Assembly (NCBI GenBank): GCA_009937505.1
Contig: JAACFJ010000009.1
Coordinates: 18,459-82,458, forward strand
Direction: 5' to 3'
Origin: Gammaproteobacteria bacterium
GTDB lineage: Bacteria; Pseudomonadota; Gammaproteobacteria; Steroidobacterales; Woeseiaceae
Length of the DNA: 64,000 bases
Position numbers and translations under genes: made by a program. The notes beneath the pieces were generated by a model. The model worked only from the letters and a program-made list of their open reading frames with translations, did not search any database and had not been told where the DNA came from. Positions 42,606-51,572 of this stretch are shown piece after piece; position 1 is the first letter of the stretch; each line of letters starts with the position of its first letter.

Positions 42606-42624
42606 AGATGCGATTCCTCATGTG

Positions 42625-43287
42625 TCAGGTCGACAACAGCAAGCCGAACATCACCAGCCAGACGATCAACAGGAAATGCCAGTAGACCGTGCACAGCACC
42701 ACGCTCTCGCGAACGGAGTCCGGATGTGCGCCGTTCACGACCCGCAGCGTGGCGCGTGCCCAGACGTACATGCCCCCAAGGATGTGCAGCGCATGCGCCA
42801 CGGTCAGCAGGTAGAAAAAGGCGTTCGCGGGATTACTCCAGACGTATTGCCCCGAGGCTGACAGCATGCGCCACGCGGCGAACTGCCCGGCAAGAAATGC
42901 GAAGGTCAGGAGCCCCGTCACTATCAGACCCGGCTTCAGTCGCGAAACCTGTCCCGAGACGGTGCCGTTGCGGGTCCACTGCAGGACGAGACTTGCGAGA
43001 AACAGCATCCCCGTGTTCAACCACAGCAGCTGGGGCTCGTTGAGCGGCACCCAGTCGCCATAGTCCATGCGAAGCCCGTAGGCACTCATGATCAGGGCGA
43101 AAAACGAGGTCACGACGGCCAGTAGCGTCGCCAGCGCGACAACTTTGGCATTCGCGTTCATCGGCGCCTGGTTGGCCGTCTCGTCGACCGGCTCCGCCAC
43201 CCAGGGCTGCACGTTAAACGAACTTTTGAGCAGCCAGCCGAGGAACACTGCCAGCATGACGGCGAGGATGATGAGGATGAACTCCAC
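42625..43287 (-). CDS. Second cytochrome c oxidase subunit III-like protein
   Basis: The protein is 220 residues starting from a GTG that shares one base with the TAG of the subunit I gene. It has seven helices, with MLFLASLVLQWTRN, LAGQFAAWRMLSASGQYVWSNPANAFFYLLTVAHALHILGGMYVWARA and a C-terminal CTVYWHFLLIVWLVMFGLL, again subunit III-like. Two consecutive subunit III-type genes recall coxO and coxP of the Bradyrhizobium alternative oxidase. The two may form one split, or two different, subunits. Confidence 0.82.
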   Translation of the reverse strand: MEFILIILAVMLAVFLGWLLKSSFNVQPWVAEPVDETANQAPMNANAKVVALATLLAVVTSFFALIMSAYGLRMDYGDWVPLNEPQLLWLNTGMLFLASLVLQWTRNGTVSGQVSRLKPGLIVTGLLTFAFLAGQFAAWRMLSASGQYVWSNPANAFFYLLTVAHALHILGGMYVWARATLRVVNGAHPDSVRESVVLCTVYWHFLLIVWLVMFGLLLST

Positions 43288-45053
43288 TAGTGTGACTCAC
43301 CGCCGTGCTCGCGTCCGGCCGGCGCCTTGTCCGGCGGCACGGTCTGGGGAATAAAATCGTCCGCATAACCAGGCACGCTGTAGTCGTAGGCCCAGCGGTA
43401 CACCACCGGCAGGTCATGACCCCAGTTGCCGTGCTTGGGCGGCGTATCCGGAGTCTGCCATTCCAGCGTCGTCGCGCCCCACGGGTTCGGGCCGGCCTTC
43501 TTGCCGCTCTTGAGCGACCAGATCACGTTCACGAAAAACAGGATCTGCGTAGCCGCCACGAACAGCGCCGACAACGTGATACTCGAATTGAGCGTCTGCG
43601 CGGACTCGGGCATGAATTCCGTATTTCCCATTGCGAAATAACGCCTCGGGACGCCCAGGAAGCCGAGGTAATGCATCGGCAGGTAAATCGAATAGGTACC
43701 CAGGAACGTCATCCAGAAATGCCACTTGCCGAGCGTCTCGTTGTACATCTTGCCCGTAATCTTCGGGAACCAGTGATAGATGGCTCCGAACACGACCAGT
43801 ACGGGCGACACGCCCATCACCATGTGGAAGTGCGCCACCACGAAATAGGTGTCGGATAACGGCAGGTCGATCGTGACGTTGCCGAGAAACAGGCCGGTCA
43901 GACCACCGTGGATGAACGTGAAGATGAAACCGATCGCGAACAGCATCGGCACGCGCAAATGGATGTTGCCCTGCCACAGCGTCAGCACCCAGTTATAGAC
44001 CTTCAGTGCCGTGGGCACCGCGATGATCAGCGTTGTCGTCGCGAAAAAGAATCCGAAGTAGGGATTCATGCCGCTGACGTACATGTGGTGTGCCCAGACG
44101 ATGAAGCTAAGGCCGCCGATGATGATGATGGCCCACACCATCATGCGATAGCCGAAAATGTTCTTGCGGGCGTGCGTGCTGAGCAGGTCCGAAACGATTC
44201 CGAATGCCGGCAGCGCAACGATGTACACCTCCGGGTGACCGAAGAACCAGAACAGGTGCTGAAACAGGATCGGGCTACCGCCCGTGTGCCCGGGGTCTGC
44301 GCCCATGGAGCTGATCGCCGGTATGAAGAAACTCGTCATGATGGTCTTGTCGAGCAGCATCATGATGGCACTGACCAGCAAGGCCGGGAATGCCAGCAGA
44401 CCCAGCACGGTCGCCATGAATATGCCCCACACCGAGAGCGGCATGCGCATCAGCGTCATGCCCTCGCAGCGCGCCTGCAGCACCGTGGTTACGTAATTCA
44501 GCCCGCCCATCGTGAATGCAACAATGAATACGGCGAGTGACGCCAGCATGAGCAAGATGCCCATATCGATGCCGGGCGTGCCCGGCATGATGGCCTGCGG
44601 GGGATAGAGCGTCCAGCCGGCGCCCGTTGATCCACCCGGGACAAAAAAGCTCGCGAGCAGGATGATCACCGACAGCAGATACACCCAGTAACTGAGCATG
44701 TTCAAATACGGGAATACCATGTCACGCGAACCGCACATGAGCGGTATCAGGTAGTTGCCGAAGCCGCCAAGGAACAGCGCAGTCAGCAGGTATATGACCA
44801 TGATCATGCCGTGCATGGTCACGAACTGGTAATAGTTTTCGGGATTGATGAACGAGAATGTGTCGGGAAATCCGAGTTGCAGGCGCATCATTGCTGACAG
44901 TATCAGCGCCACGACGCCCACAAATATCGCCGTAATGCTGTACTGCACCGCAATGACCTTGTGGTCCTGGCTCCAGACGTACTTGGTAATAAACGTCTGC
45001 GGATCGTGATGTTCGATTTCGTGATCGCGATCGGCGATTGATACGTAGGCCAT
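43287..45053 (-). CDS. ctaD: Cytochrome c oxidase subunit I
   Basis: This is the 588-residue catalytic subunit of an aa3-type heme-copper oxidase. Key motifs: MHGMIMVIYLLT (low-spin heme His), WFFGHPEVYIVALPAFGIVSD (CuB His and the cross-linked Tyr), WAHHMYVSGM (two CuB His) and VAHFHMVMGV (high-spin and low-spin heme His). The full set of canonical ligands is present, so an active oxidase is expected. The ATG has AGGAGCTAAACCGG upstream. It follows subunit II by 12 bases and overlaps the subunit III-like gene by one base. Confidence 0.95.
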   Translation of the reverse strand: MAYVSIADRDHEIEHHDPQTFITKYVWSQDHKVIAVQYSITAIFVGVVALILSAMMRLQLGFPDTFSFINPENYYQFVTMHGMIMVIYLLTALFLGGFGNYLIPLMCGSRDMVFPYLNMLSYWVYLLSVIILLASFFVPGGSTGAGWTLYPPQAIMPGTPGIDMGILLMLASLAVFIVAFTMGGLNYVTTVLQARCEGMTLMRMPLSVWGIFMATVLGLLAFPALLVSAIMMLLDKTIMTSFFIPAISSMGADPGHTGGSPILFQHLFWFFGHPEVYIVALPAFGIVSDLLSTHARKNIFGYRMMVWAIIIIGGLSFIVWAHHMYVSGMNPYFGFFFATTTLIIAVPTALKVYNWVLTLWQGNIHLRVPMLFAIGFIFTFIHGGLTGLFLGNVTIDLPLSDTYFVVAHFHMVMGVSPVLVVFGAIYHWFPKITGKMYNETLGKWHFWMTFLGTYSIYLPMHYLGFLGVPRRYFAMGNTEFMPESAQTLNSSITLSALFVAATQILFFVNVIWSLKSGKKAGPNPWGATTLEWQTPDTPPKHGNWGHDLPVVYRWAYDYSVPGYADDFIPQTVPPDKAPAGREHGGESH

Positions 45054-45065
45054 CCGGTTTAGCTC

Positions 45066-46418
45066 CTAAAGCGTGTTGATGTAGGCGACGAGATCATTGA
45101 TCGCCTGATCGTCGGCGAGAATGCGTCCCATGAAGCCCATCTGCATTCCGTAATAGTCCTGCAGATGCGACCCGCGAACACCGTCCCTGAAATTCTTGAG
45201 CTGGCGCGCCATGTACCAGTCCGTCATACCGGCCATGCGAGGCGCGTTGAGGGCCTGAATCCCCATGCCATCCGCACCGTGACAATACGCGCACACGCGG
45301 TACAGGCGCTCGCCGCTCTCGACGTTGCCCTCGACAGTCGCGGGCGCGGGTTCGTCCGGAAACTGCTGTATATGTGCGATCACGTTGTTGATAGCTGCAT
45401 CGTCAACGAGAGAATTGGCCATCTGCGCCATCTGTTTGCCATAGGTGTCGTCTTCGTGCGCACCACGCAAGCCTTTCTTGTAATTTTCAATTTGCCGCCT
45501 CAGGTACCACTCACCCTGGCCGGCAAGCTTCGGCGCATTTAGCGCCTGCATGCCCTGCCCCTGCGTGCCATGACAGGCTGAGCAGACGCCGTAGAGACCG
45601 CCGCCTACCGCGGCGTTGCCCGGCTGTGCGCCGAGCGTATCGGCATACGTCGGGTAACCGGCCAGCCACGCCTCGAAATTATCCTGTTCCTCGACGATTA
45701 CGGCACCACGCATCGTGTGGTGCGCAACACCGCAAAGCTCCTCGCACAGCACTTCGAAACGGCCGGTCTCCGTGGGAGTCAGCCAGAGGTAGGTCTGCAT
45801 GCCCGGGACCAGGTCCATCTTCACGCGGAACTGCGCGACAGCAAAGTCGTGCAGAACGTCCTTGGATCGCAGCAGGAACTTGACCGGTTGATCGATCGGG
45901 ATATGCACCTCCGGACTGTAGACGAGCACGTCGTCCCGGCCGTTCGGGTCCTCCGGCACCATCCCGAACGGATTGTCCATGGTAATGAGTTCCGCTCTGA
46001 CCTCGCCGAACTCGCCGTCCTCACCGGGGAACCGGTACGTCCAGTGCCATTGCTGGCCGACCGCCTCCACTTCGTGCGCCTCCTCCGGCACATCGACGAA
46101 TTTCCCCCACACGACCAGGCCCGGAGTAAGCATCGCGGCAACGCCAATCGTGGTAAGTACCGTCAGCCAGGTCTCGAGTTTCTTGTTTTCCGGCTCGTAA
46201 TTGGCCCGCGTGTCTTTCTTGTGGCGATACTTGATCACGCATGCGGCCATGAACAGATTCACCGCAATGAATACGGCACCGGTCACCCATAGCGTGACGT
46301 CGACGGTGAAATCGACCATGCCCCAGTTCGAGGCCAGCGGCGTAAAAGTCCAGGGACTCAGGAGATGAAACAGGATCGAACCGACAACGAGCAGGATCAA
46401 GACCACAGCTAAAGGCAT
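45066..46418 (-). CDS. ctaC: Cytochrome c oxidase subunit II with two cytochrome c domains
   Basis: The protein is 450 residues. Membrane helices lie at about 1-20, 40-65 and 83-105. The cupredoxin domain (115-250) has VGQQWHWTYRFPG and the CuA-site motif CEELCGVAHHTM. Two c-type cytochrome domains follow, with CSACHG near residue 281 and CAYCHG near residue 377. Each is followed by matching repeats (APKLAGQGEWYLRRQIENYKKGLRGAH and APRMAGMTDWYMARQLKNFRDGVRGSH), so the second arose by duplication of the first. Most caa3-type subunits II have one heme c. It is the first gene of the operon; AAGGATGCACAAGT precedes its ATG. Confidence 0.92.
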   Translation of the reverse strand: MPLAVVLILLVVGSILFHLLSPWTFTPLASNWGMVDFTVDVTLWVTGAVFIAVNLFMAACVIKYRHKKDTRANYEPENKKLETWLTVLTTIGVAAMLTPGLVVWGKFVDVPEEAHEVEAVGQQWHWTYRFPGEDGEFGEVRAELITMDNPFGMVPEDPNGRDDVLVYSPEVHIPIDQPVKFLLRSKDVLHDFAVAQFRVKMDLVPGMQTYLWLTPTETGRFEVLCEELCGVAHHTMRGAVIVEEQDNFEAWLAGYPTYADTLGAQPGNAAVGGGLYGVCSACHGTQGQGMQALNAPKLAGQGEWYLRRQIENYKKGLRGAHEDDTYGKQMAQMANSLVDDAAINNVIAHIQQFPDEPAPATVEGNVESGERLYRVCAYCHGADGMGIQALNAPRMAGMTDWYMARQLKNFRDGVRGSHLQDYYGMQMGFMGRILADDQAINDLVAYINTL

Positions 46419-46771
46419 ACTTGTGCATCCTTCGGTTGGTGTTCGCGAATTGTTGCCGACAGTGACGGGGCCCCGCCGGGTTCCTTATTGTGTTCAGTTC
46501 GCTGGCAACGAGCGGCAACCCCCGTCTACGCTTTTGATGTCGCTTTGGACGAACTGACCCCGTTTTGAGGATAGAGGAAACACCTTCGGATTTCCACAAT
46601 TGACAAACGCCCGCGCGGCCTCTACAGGCGATCCTCACGTCCCCGCGAGCGACTTCATCGGCCGTCCCGAGGTTCTGCCTCTGGATGCTTCAGTCCGTGC
46701 ACCGGTGGGCCCGTGAGCAACACAGCTTCCCCTTCCAGGCCGAGGACGGGGATTGCGATTTGTTGCACTGC
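46419..46771. other. Oxidase operon upstream region, no intact gene
   Basis: This 353-base gap lies between the start of the oxidase operon (minus strand) and the rhodanese-like fragment (plus strand). It should hold the oxidase promoter. The ORF-track frames here (46655-47116 minus, 46690-46893 minus) look like shadows. A TTGGACGAACTGACCC direct repeat lies at 46545-46560, partner of the one at 38938. Confidence 0.5.
46545..46560 (+). repeat. Short direct repeat, right copy
   Basis: TTGGACGAACTGACCC matches 38938-38953 in 15 of 16 bases. It stands upstream of the rhodanese C-terminal fragment, as the left copy stands upstream of the N-terminal stub. Confidence 0.5.
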
Positions 46772-46948
46772 ATGATCAGTAACGAGCGAAAACCGGATAG
46801 CCGCGCCAGGAAGTTCGTCTTCTTCTGCACGCCGGGCTGGCGTTCGGCGCTTGCGGCAGGCATTGCCGAACAGATGGAGCTGAAGACCTGCAATATCGAT
46901 CGTGGCTTCGAGGCCTGGAACGCGTTCGGTTGGGAGGTCGCACATTAG
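46772..46948 (+). pseudogene. C-terminal half of a rhodanese-like gene
   Basis: From the ATG at 46772 the frame reads through ARKFVFFCTPGWRSALAAGI and MELKTCNIDRGFEAWNAFG. This is the catalytic Cys loop and final helices of single-domain rhodanese-like sulfurtransferases. The N-terminal half of that fold is absent here; a matching N-terminal half is at 39020-39178 on the same strand. The catalytic Cys is kept, but the loop is CTPGWR and the domain cannot fold alone. I treat it as a fragment of a gene broken by insertion or rearrangement. Confidence 0.6.
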
Positions 46949-46997
46949 TGGGGGTTTCTCTTTGGCGCCAGCGCTCTTTGGCTGTATTTTTGATCCT

Positions 46998-47876
46998 GTG
47001 AACAGGTTATCCGTTACCAAAGTCGCATCGCCGCTTTTGCTGTCGCTTTTCGTGTCAGCCTGCGACGCGGGCCTGGCGCCACCGGTCGAAACGCCCGTGC
47101 AGTACCCGGCAGCCAACCTCGAAAACGACGCCTATCATCCGGGCGCGGACTGGCAACTTGTCTGGGCGGACGAGTTTCAGGACGACACCCTCGATTCGGC
47201 GAAATGGAAACGCCAGGTCGTGGAGGCCGGCCGGTTCAACCGGGAGTGGCAGCGCTACACGGACAGCAACAACAACGCGTATATCGACGATGGCTGCCTG
47301 GTCATCAGGGCGATTCATGAGAGCGACGCTCACGGCTCGGACCAGTACACATCGGCCCGGCTGCACACGTTGCCGGAGGACGGGTGGCAATACGGCAAGA
47401 TCGCGGCTCGTATACAGCTCCCATACGGACGCGGTATCTGGCCGGCATTCTGGATGCTCGGCGCGAACATTGACGAGAACGGCGGCGATACGCCCTGGCC
47501 GCAATCCGGTGAAATCGACATCCTGGAAATGTACGGCTCACGAGACAACGCCGTGGTAGAAGCCAATATTCACTACGCCCGCAAATCAGGCCGCCACGGG
47601 AACATGGGGGCGGTTGCCACCAAACTGGAACAGGGCAATTTCGCCGACAATTTTCATGTGTTCGAGATCGAGTGGAACGCGGATCAGATTCTGTGGTTTG
47701 TCGACGGCAAACGATTCGCATCAACATCGATTTCCTCGGATGAATTCTCGGAATTTCACAAACCGTTTTTCATCCTCCTGAACATCGCTGTCGGCGGCAG
47801 GAGTGCGGGCCGGGTTGATGACACGACACCATTCCCGCAATACATGTACGTTGACTGGGTGCGAGTCTACCAGTAA
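46998..47876 (+). CDS. GH16 family beta-glucanase (laminarinase-like) lipoprotein
   Basis: The protein is about 292 residues. The GTG at 46998 is chosen because it begins a lipoprotein signal (ASPLLLSLFVSAC); the ORF-track form would add 32 residues in front of it. The catalytic domain follows: WQLVWADEFQDDTLDSAKW, TSARLHTLPEDGWQYGKIAARIQLP, GIWPAFWMLG, and SGEIDILEMYG with the ExDxxE catalytic acids. GRSAGRVDDTTPFPQYMYVDWVRVYQ is the usual family end. It would cleave beta-1,3-glucans at the cell surface. It is not in a polysaccharide locus here. Palindrome R9 follows directly. Confidence 0.88.
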   Translation: MNRLSVTKVASPLLLSLFVSACDAGLAPPVETPVQYPAANLENDAYHPGADWQLVWADEFQDDTLDSAKWKRQVVEAGRFNREWQRYTDSNNNAYIDDGCLVIRAIHESDAHGSDQYTSARLHTLPEDGWQYGKIAARIQLPYGRGIWPAFWMLGANIDENGGDTPWPQSGEIDILEMYGSRDNAVVEANIHYARKSGRHGNMGAVATKLEQGNFADNFHVFEIEWNADQILWFVDGKRFASTSISSDEFSEFHKPFFILLNIAVGGRSAGRVDDTTPFPQYMYVDWVRVYQ

Positions 47877-47877
47877 A

Positions 47878-47977
47878 GAATTTGGGGACAGTGACCTAAA
47901 GTGCCAGGCAAGAATTTGGGGACAGTGACCTGGAGTGCCTGGCACTTTAGGTCACTGTCCCCAAATTCTGTCCCCTG
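47878..47977. repeat. Diverged compound palindromic repeat R9
   Basis: GAATTTGGGGACAGTGACCT occurs twice in direct orientation, then the complementary arm (CACTTTAGGTCACTGTCCCC) and a trailing AAATTCTGTCCCCTGA. Relative to the consensus the inner arm reads CCTAAAGTG instead of CTTTAAGTG, with matching changes in the opposite arm. The junction is tandem (GH16 to coxG-like), not convergent. Confidence 0.9.
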
Positions 47978-48074
47978 ATTTCCGCCGTCGACGACCAACC
48001 GCTGGACTCCGGACCTCGCGGTGTCAGACAGCCGTTCGCTTGGCGGGATTCGCGATTCATGCGATAAATCGGGT

Positions 48075-48629
48075 ATGGAGATAAAGGGCGAATATCAGAT
48101 TGCTGCGATGCGGGGCGTCGTGTGGCAGGCTCTCAACGACCCCGACGTGCTGAAAGCCTGTATTCCCGGCTGCGAGGAGTTCGAAAGAGCGGGCGAAAAC
48201 AGTTTCCGCGCGAAGATCAAGGCAACAATTGGTCCGGTGCGTGCGAACTTCAACACCATCCTGTCCCTGGAGGACCTCAATCCGCCGGAGAGTTACCGGC
48301 TGGTCGGCGAGAGCAAGGCGGCAGCGGGTTTCGGCCGCGGCATCGCCAATATCAGCCTCGTCGAAACAGAGGATGGCACTCTGCTCCGCTACGATGCGGA
48401 CTTCAAGGTTGGCGGCAAGCTCGCGCAGGTGGGCTCCCGTCTCGTCGTGGGTGCCACGAAGAAGACTGCGGACGATTTTTTCAGTGCATTCTGCACGTCG
48501 CTGGACCCCGCTGCGTATCGCGTCGACGAGGAGCCGGAAGCGGCGACGAAAAGCGCGGTGCCGAAGACCTGGCTCGCCGTCGCGGCTGCCGCGATCGTCT
48601 TGCTGATCTGGTGGTTTCTGCTAGGCTGA
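48075..48629 (+). CDS. coxG: CoxG-like SRPBCC protein with C-terminal membrane anchor
   Basis: The protein is about 184 residues from the ATG at 48075 (EIKGEYQIAAMRGVVWQALND), which starts at the first strand of the fold; the longer ORF-track form is rejected. The SRPBCC/START-like domain has DPDVLKACIPGCEEFER and LRYDADFKVGGKLAQVGSRLV, the CoxG signature. A linker (residues about 145-160) leads to one membrane helix (TWLAVAAAAIVLLIWWFLL). CoxG proteins tether molybdenum hydroxylases to the membrane and help electron transfer to quinone. It lies 79 bases before the small subunit gene. Confidence 0.85.
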   Translation: MEIKGEYQIAAMRGVVWQALNDPDVLKACIPGCEEFERAGENSFRAKIKATIGPVRANFNTILSLEDLNPPESYRLVGESKAAAGFGRGIANISLVETEDGTLLRYDADFKVGGKLAQVGSRLVVGATKKTADDFFSAFCTSLDPAAYRVDEEPEAATKSAVPKTWLAVAAAAIVLLIWWFLLG

Positions 48630-48708
48630 CAAATACTGTCCCTGCAGTCTCTAATAACAGCATTCGGCTCCGGGCAGAGCCGAGGATATAAACAAGCAGG
48701 AGGGTCTG

Positions 48709-49197
48709 ATGCAGACAAAGGTCTCGTGCACACTCAATGGAGAAGACGTCAGCGCTGACGTCGATTCGCGGACGCTACTGGTGGACATGATTCGCGAGCA
48801 GCTCAGTCTCACCGGCACGCATGTTGGCTGCGACACGAGCCAGTGCGGGGCCTGTGTCGTTCACGTTAATGGTCGCTCCGTAAAAAGTTGCTCCATGCTC
48901 GCGCTGCAGGCAGAGGGCGCGGAAATTATTACGATCGAGGGTGTCGATTCGAACGGCGACCTGCACCCGATGCAGGCCGCGTTTCGCGAACACCACGGTC
49001 TGCAATGCGGCTTCTGTACGCCGGGGATGATCATGAGCGCGCTCGATCTCGTGCAGCAGAACCCGGACCCGGACGATAAGGAAATCCGTGAATGGCTCGA
49101 AGGTAACCTGTGCCGTTGCACGGGCTACCAGAACATCGTGCAGGCGGTGAAGGCCGGTGCCAAATCGATGCGCGCCGGCGGAAAGGAGGCGGAATAA
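48709..49197 (+). CDS. coxS: Molybdenum hydroxylase small (2Fe-2S) subunit
   Basis: The 162-residue iron-sulfur subunit has the plant-type [2Fe-2S] site ([18 protein letters not shown], then SC) and the second cluster domain ([16 protein letters not shown] and [13 protein letters not shown]). It moves electrons from the molybdenum to the flavin. The ATG has an AGGAGGGTCTG upstream. Its TAA overlaps the ATG of the large-subunit gene. Confidence 0.92.
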   Translation: MQTKVSCTLNGEDVSADVDSRTLLVDMIREQLSLTGTHVGCDTSQCGACVVHVNGRSVKSCSMLALQAEGAEIITIEGVDSNGDLHPMQAAFREHHGLQCGFCTPGMIMSALDLVQQNPDPDDKEIREWLEGNLCRCTGYQNIVQAVKAGAKSMRAGGKEAE

Positions 49198-51560
49198 TGA
49201 CTAAGAACGGAATGGGCGCCTCGGTCCGCCGCAAAGAAGACTATCGATTCATCACGGGCTCGGGGCAGTACACGGACGACATAAACCGGCCGAACCAGGT
49301 GTATGCATACATCGTGAGGTCACCGGTTGCTCACGCGCACATCAGGGACCTGGACATTTCAGCTGCGGTTGCGACGCCCGGCGTCGTGGCTGTGCTGACC
49401 GGCGCCGACATGGCCGCGGACGAGGTAGGCAGCCTGCCTTGCGGCTGGGGCATCAATAACAAGGATGGCTCGCCGATGTTCGAACCCGGGCATCCACCGC
49501 TGGCGGCGGATACCGTACACCATGTCGGCGACCAGATTGCCGTGGTCATCGCAACCAGCCGGGCCATCGCGAAAGACGCAGCAGAACTTGTCGAGGTCGA
49601 CTACGACGAGTTGCCGGTGGTCGCAGGCCTGGAAGCCGCCAGCGCTGACGGGGCAGCGCTCGTCTGGCCCGATGCGCCGGGCAACGTCTGTTTCGACTGG
49701 GAAATCGGCGACAAGGCGGCTACAGATGCGGCCTTCGAGCAGGCGACCCGGGTTGCCAGCATCGACGTCGTCAACAATCGCCTCATCGCCAATGCCATGG
49801 AGCCGCGATCTGCGATCGGCGAATACGACAGCGGCAAGGACGAGTACACCTTATATACGACGAGCCAGAATCCGCACGTCATCCGTCTCCTGATGGGTGC
49901 CTTCGTGCTGGGCATCCCGGAGCACAAGCTTCGGGTAATCGCCCCCGACGTCGGGGGCGGCTTCGGCTCGAAGATCTTCCATTACGCGGAAGAAGCAATC
50001 ATGACCTGGGCGTCGAGGAAACTGAAACGCCCGGTGAAGTGGACCGCGGAACGCAGCGAATCGTTCATCAGCGACGCCCACGGCCGGGATCACATTTCCC
50101 ATGCCGAACTCGCCATGGACGACGACGGCATGTTCCTGGGGCTGCGCGTTTCCACGCGGGCGAACCTGGGTGCCTACCTGTCGACGTTCGGACCGTCCGT
50201 GCCGACCTATCTGCACGCGACACTGCTCGCGGGCACCTACAAGACGCCGGCCATCTACGCCGAGGTCAAGGGCATGTTCACCAACACGGTTCCGGTTGAC
50301 GCGTATCGCGGCGCCGGACGCCCGGAAGCAAGTTATCTGCTGGAACGCCTCGTGGACCGGGCGGCAAAAGTCGCCGGACTCGACCCGATCGAGATTCGCC
50401 GCCGCAATTTCATCAAGCCCGAGGACTTTCCGTACCAGACGCCGGTGGCGCTCGAGTACGACACCGGCGATTACGAAGCAGCGGTCGAAAAGGCGCTGGA
50501 ACTCTCTGATTACGACAACTTCGAGTCGAGAAAAAATGCGTCGGCCGAGCGCGGCAAGCTTCGCGGCATCGGCATTTCCACCTACATCGAAGCCTGCGGC
50601 ATCGCACCCTCGAACGTGGCCGGTGCGCTGGGCGCGCGGGCCGGCCTCTATGAGGCAGGCACGGTACGCGTCAACCCGACGGGCTCCGTAACAGTGCTGA
50701 CGGGGTCGCACAGTCACGGGCAAGGACACGAGACGACGTTTGCGCAGCTGGTTACCGAGGCACTGGGCGTCGATTTCGATGCGGTCGAGATCGTGCACGG
50801 CGATACCGGGAAAGTGCCGTTCGGAATGGGCACCTATGGTTCCCGTTCCGCAGCCGTTGGCGGCGTGGCGCTGGTCAACGCGCTGGAGAAGATCCGCACC
50901 AAGGCGAAGAAGATCGCGGCGCACTTGCTCGAGGCATCCGCGGACGACGTCGAGTTCAAGGACGGGCAACTGACGGTCGTCGGCACGGACAGGAGCGTTG
51001 GCTTTGGTGACGTCGCGATGTCCGCCTACGTGCCGCACAACTATCCGCTGGACGAGCTGGAGCCGGGACTCGAAGAGACGGCGTTCTATGATCCCAAGAA
51101 CTTCACGTTCCCGGCAGGCTGTCACATCTGCGAGGTCGAGATCGATCCTGACACGGGCGTCGTGCAAGTCGTAAGGTTCACGGCCGCGGACGACTTCGGC
51201 CGCGTGATCAACCCGATGATCGTGGAGGGACAGGTCCATGGCGGTTTGACCCAGGGAATCGGCCAGGCACTCTACGAGAACTGCGTCTACGATGAGTCGG
51301 GCCAGCTCCTGAGCGGTTCGCTCATGGATTACTGTCTGCCCAAGGCCGACAACGTGCCCGACTTCGCGGTCACGACCAACGTAACGCCGTGCACGCACAA
51401 CGTGCTGGGCGTCAAGGGATGCGGCGAAGCCGGCGCCATCGGCGCGCCGCCGGCGGTGATCAACGCGGTCGTCAACGCACTGGCCGAGTTCGGGATCGAC
51501 GACATGCCCATTCCGGCAACACCGGAACGTGTCTGGCAGGCGATCCAGGCGGCGAAATAG
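49197..51560 (+). CDS. coxL: Molybdenum hydroxylase large subunit, form II CoxL-like
   Basis: This is the molybdopterin-binding catalytic subunit, about 787 residues. The ATG at 49197 has AAAGGAGGCGG upstream and overlaps the small-subunit stop; the ORF-track extension is rejected. The first domain starts [22 protein letters not shown]. The molybdenum domain has VGGGFGSK (MoCo loop), then [10 protein letters not shown] and [17 protein letters not shown] with the catalytic Glu. AYRGAGR is the form II loop; true carbon monoxide dehydrogenases (form I) have AYxCSFR. CO oxidation is therefore not supported, and the substrate may be another aldehyde, purine-like or aromatic compound. Naming follows operon style only. 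Confidence 0.88.
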   Translation: MTKNGMGASVRRKEDYRFITGSGQYTDDINRPNQVYAYIVRSPVAHAHIRDLDISAAVATPGVVAVLTGADMAADEVGSLPCGWGINNKDGSPMFEPGHPPLAADTVHHVGDQIAVVIATSRAIAKDAAELVEVDYDELPVVAGLEAASADGAALVWPDAPGNVCFDWEIGDKAATDAAFEQATRVASIDVVNNRLIANAMEPRSAIGEYDSGKDEYTLYTTSQNPHVIRLLMGAFVLGIPEHKLRVIAPDVGGGFGSKIFHYAEEAIMTWASRKLKRPVKWTAERSESFISDAHGRDHISHAELAMDDDGMFLGLRVSTRANLGAYLSTFGPSVPTYLHATLLAGTYKTPAIYAEVKGMFTNTVPVDAYRGAGRPEASYLLERLVDRAAKVAGLDPIEIRRRNFIKPEDFPYQTPVALEYDTGDYEAAVEKALELSDYDNFESRKNASAERGKLRGIGISTYIEACGIAPSNVAGALGARAGLYEAGTVRVNPTGSVTVLTGSHSHGQGHETTFAQLVTEALGVDFDAVEIVHGDTGKVPFGMGTYGSRSAAVGGVALVNALEKIRTKAKKIAAHLLEASADDVEFKDGQLTVVGTDRSVGFGDVAMSAYVPHNYPLDELEPGLEETAFYDPKNFTFPAGCHICEVEIDPDTGVVQVVRFTAADDFGRVINPMIVEGQVHGGLTQGIGQALYENCVYDESGQLLSGSLMDYCLPKADNVPDFAVTTNVTPCTHNVLGVKGCGEAGAIGAPPAVINAVVNALAEFGIDDMPIPATPERVWQAIQAAK

Positions 51561-51572
51561 GAGGCCAACGGT

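Noticed and set aside
46655-47116. 153-aa minus-strand ORF opposite the rhodanese fragment and the GH16 start
   Set aside because: No resemblance to any family and opposite two plus-strand coding stretches; it is a shadow frame.
49110-49196. Extended start of the CoxL-like gene
   Set aside because: The 29 extra residues overlap the small subunit gene in another frame; AAAGGAGGCGG precedes the ATG at 49197.
48709-51560. Carbon monoxide dehydrogenase (CO oxidation) assignment
   Set aside because: The catalytic loop is AYRGAGR (form II) rather than AYxCSFR (form I), so operon-style names are kept but CO oxidation is not claimed.
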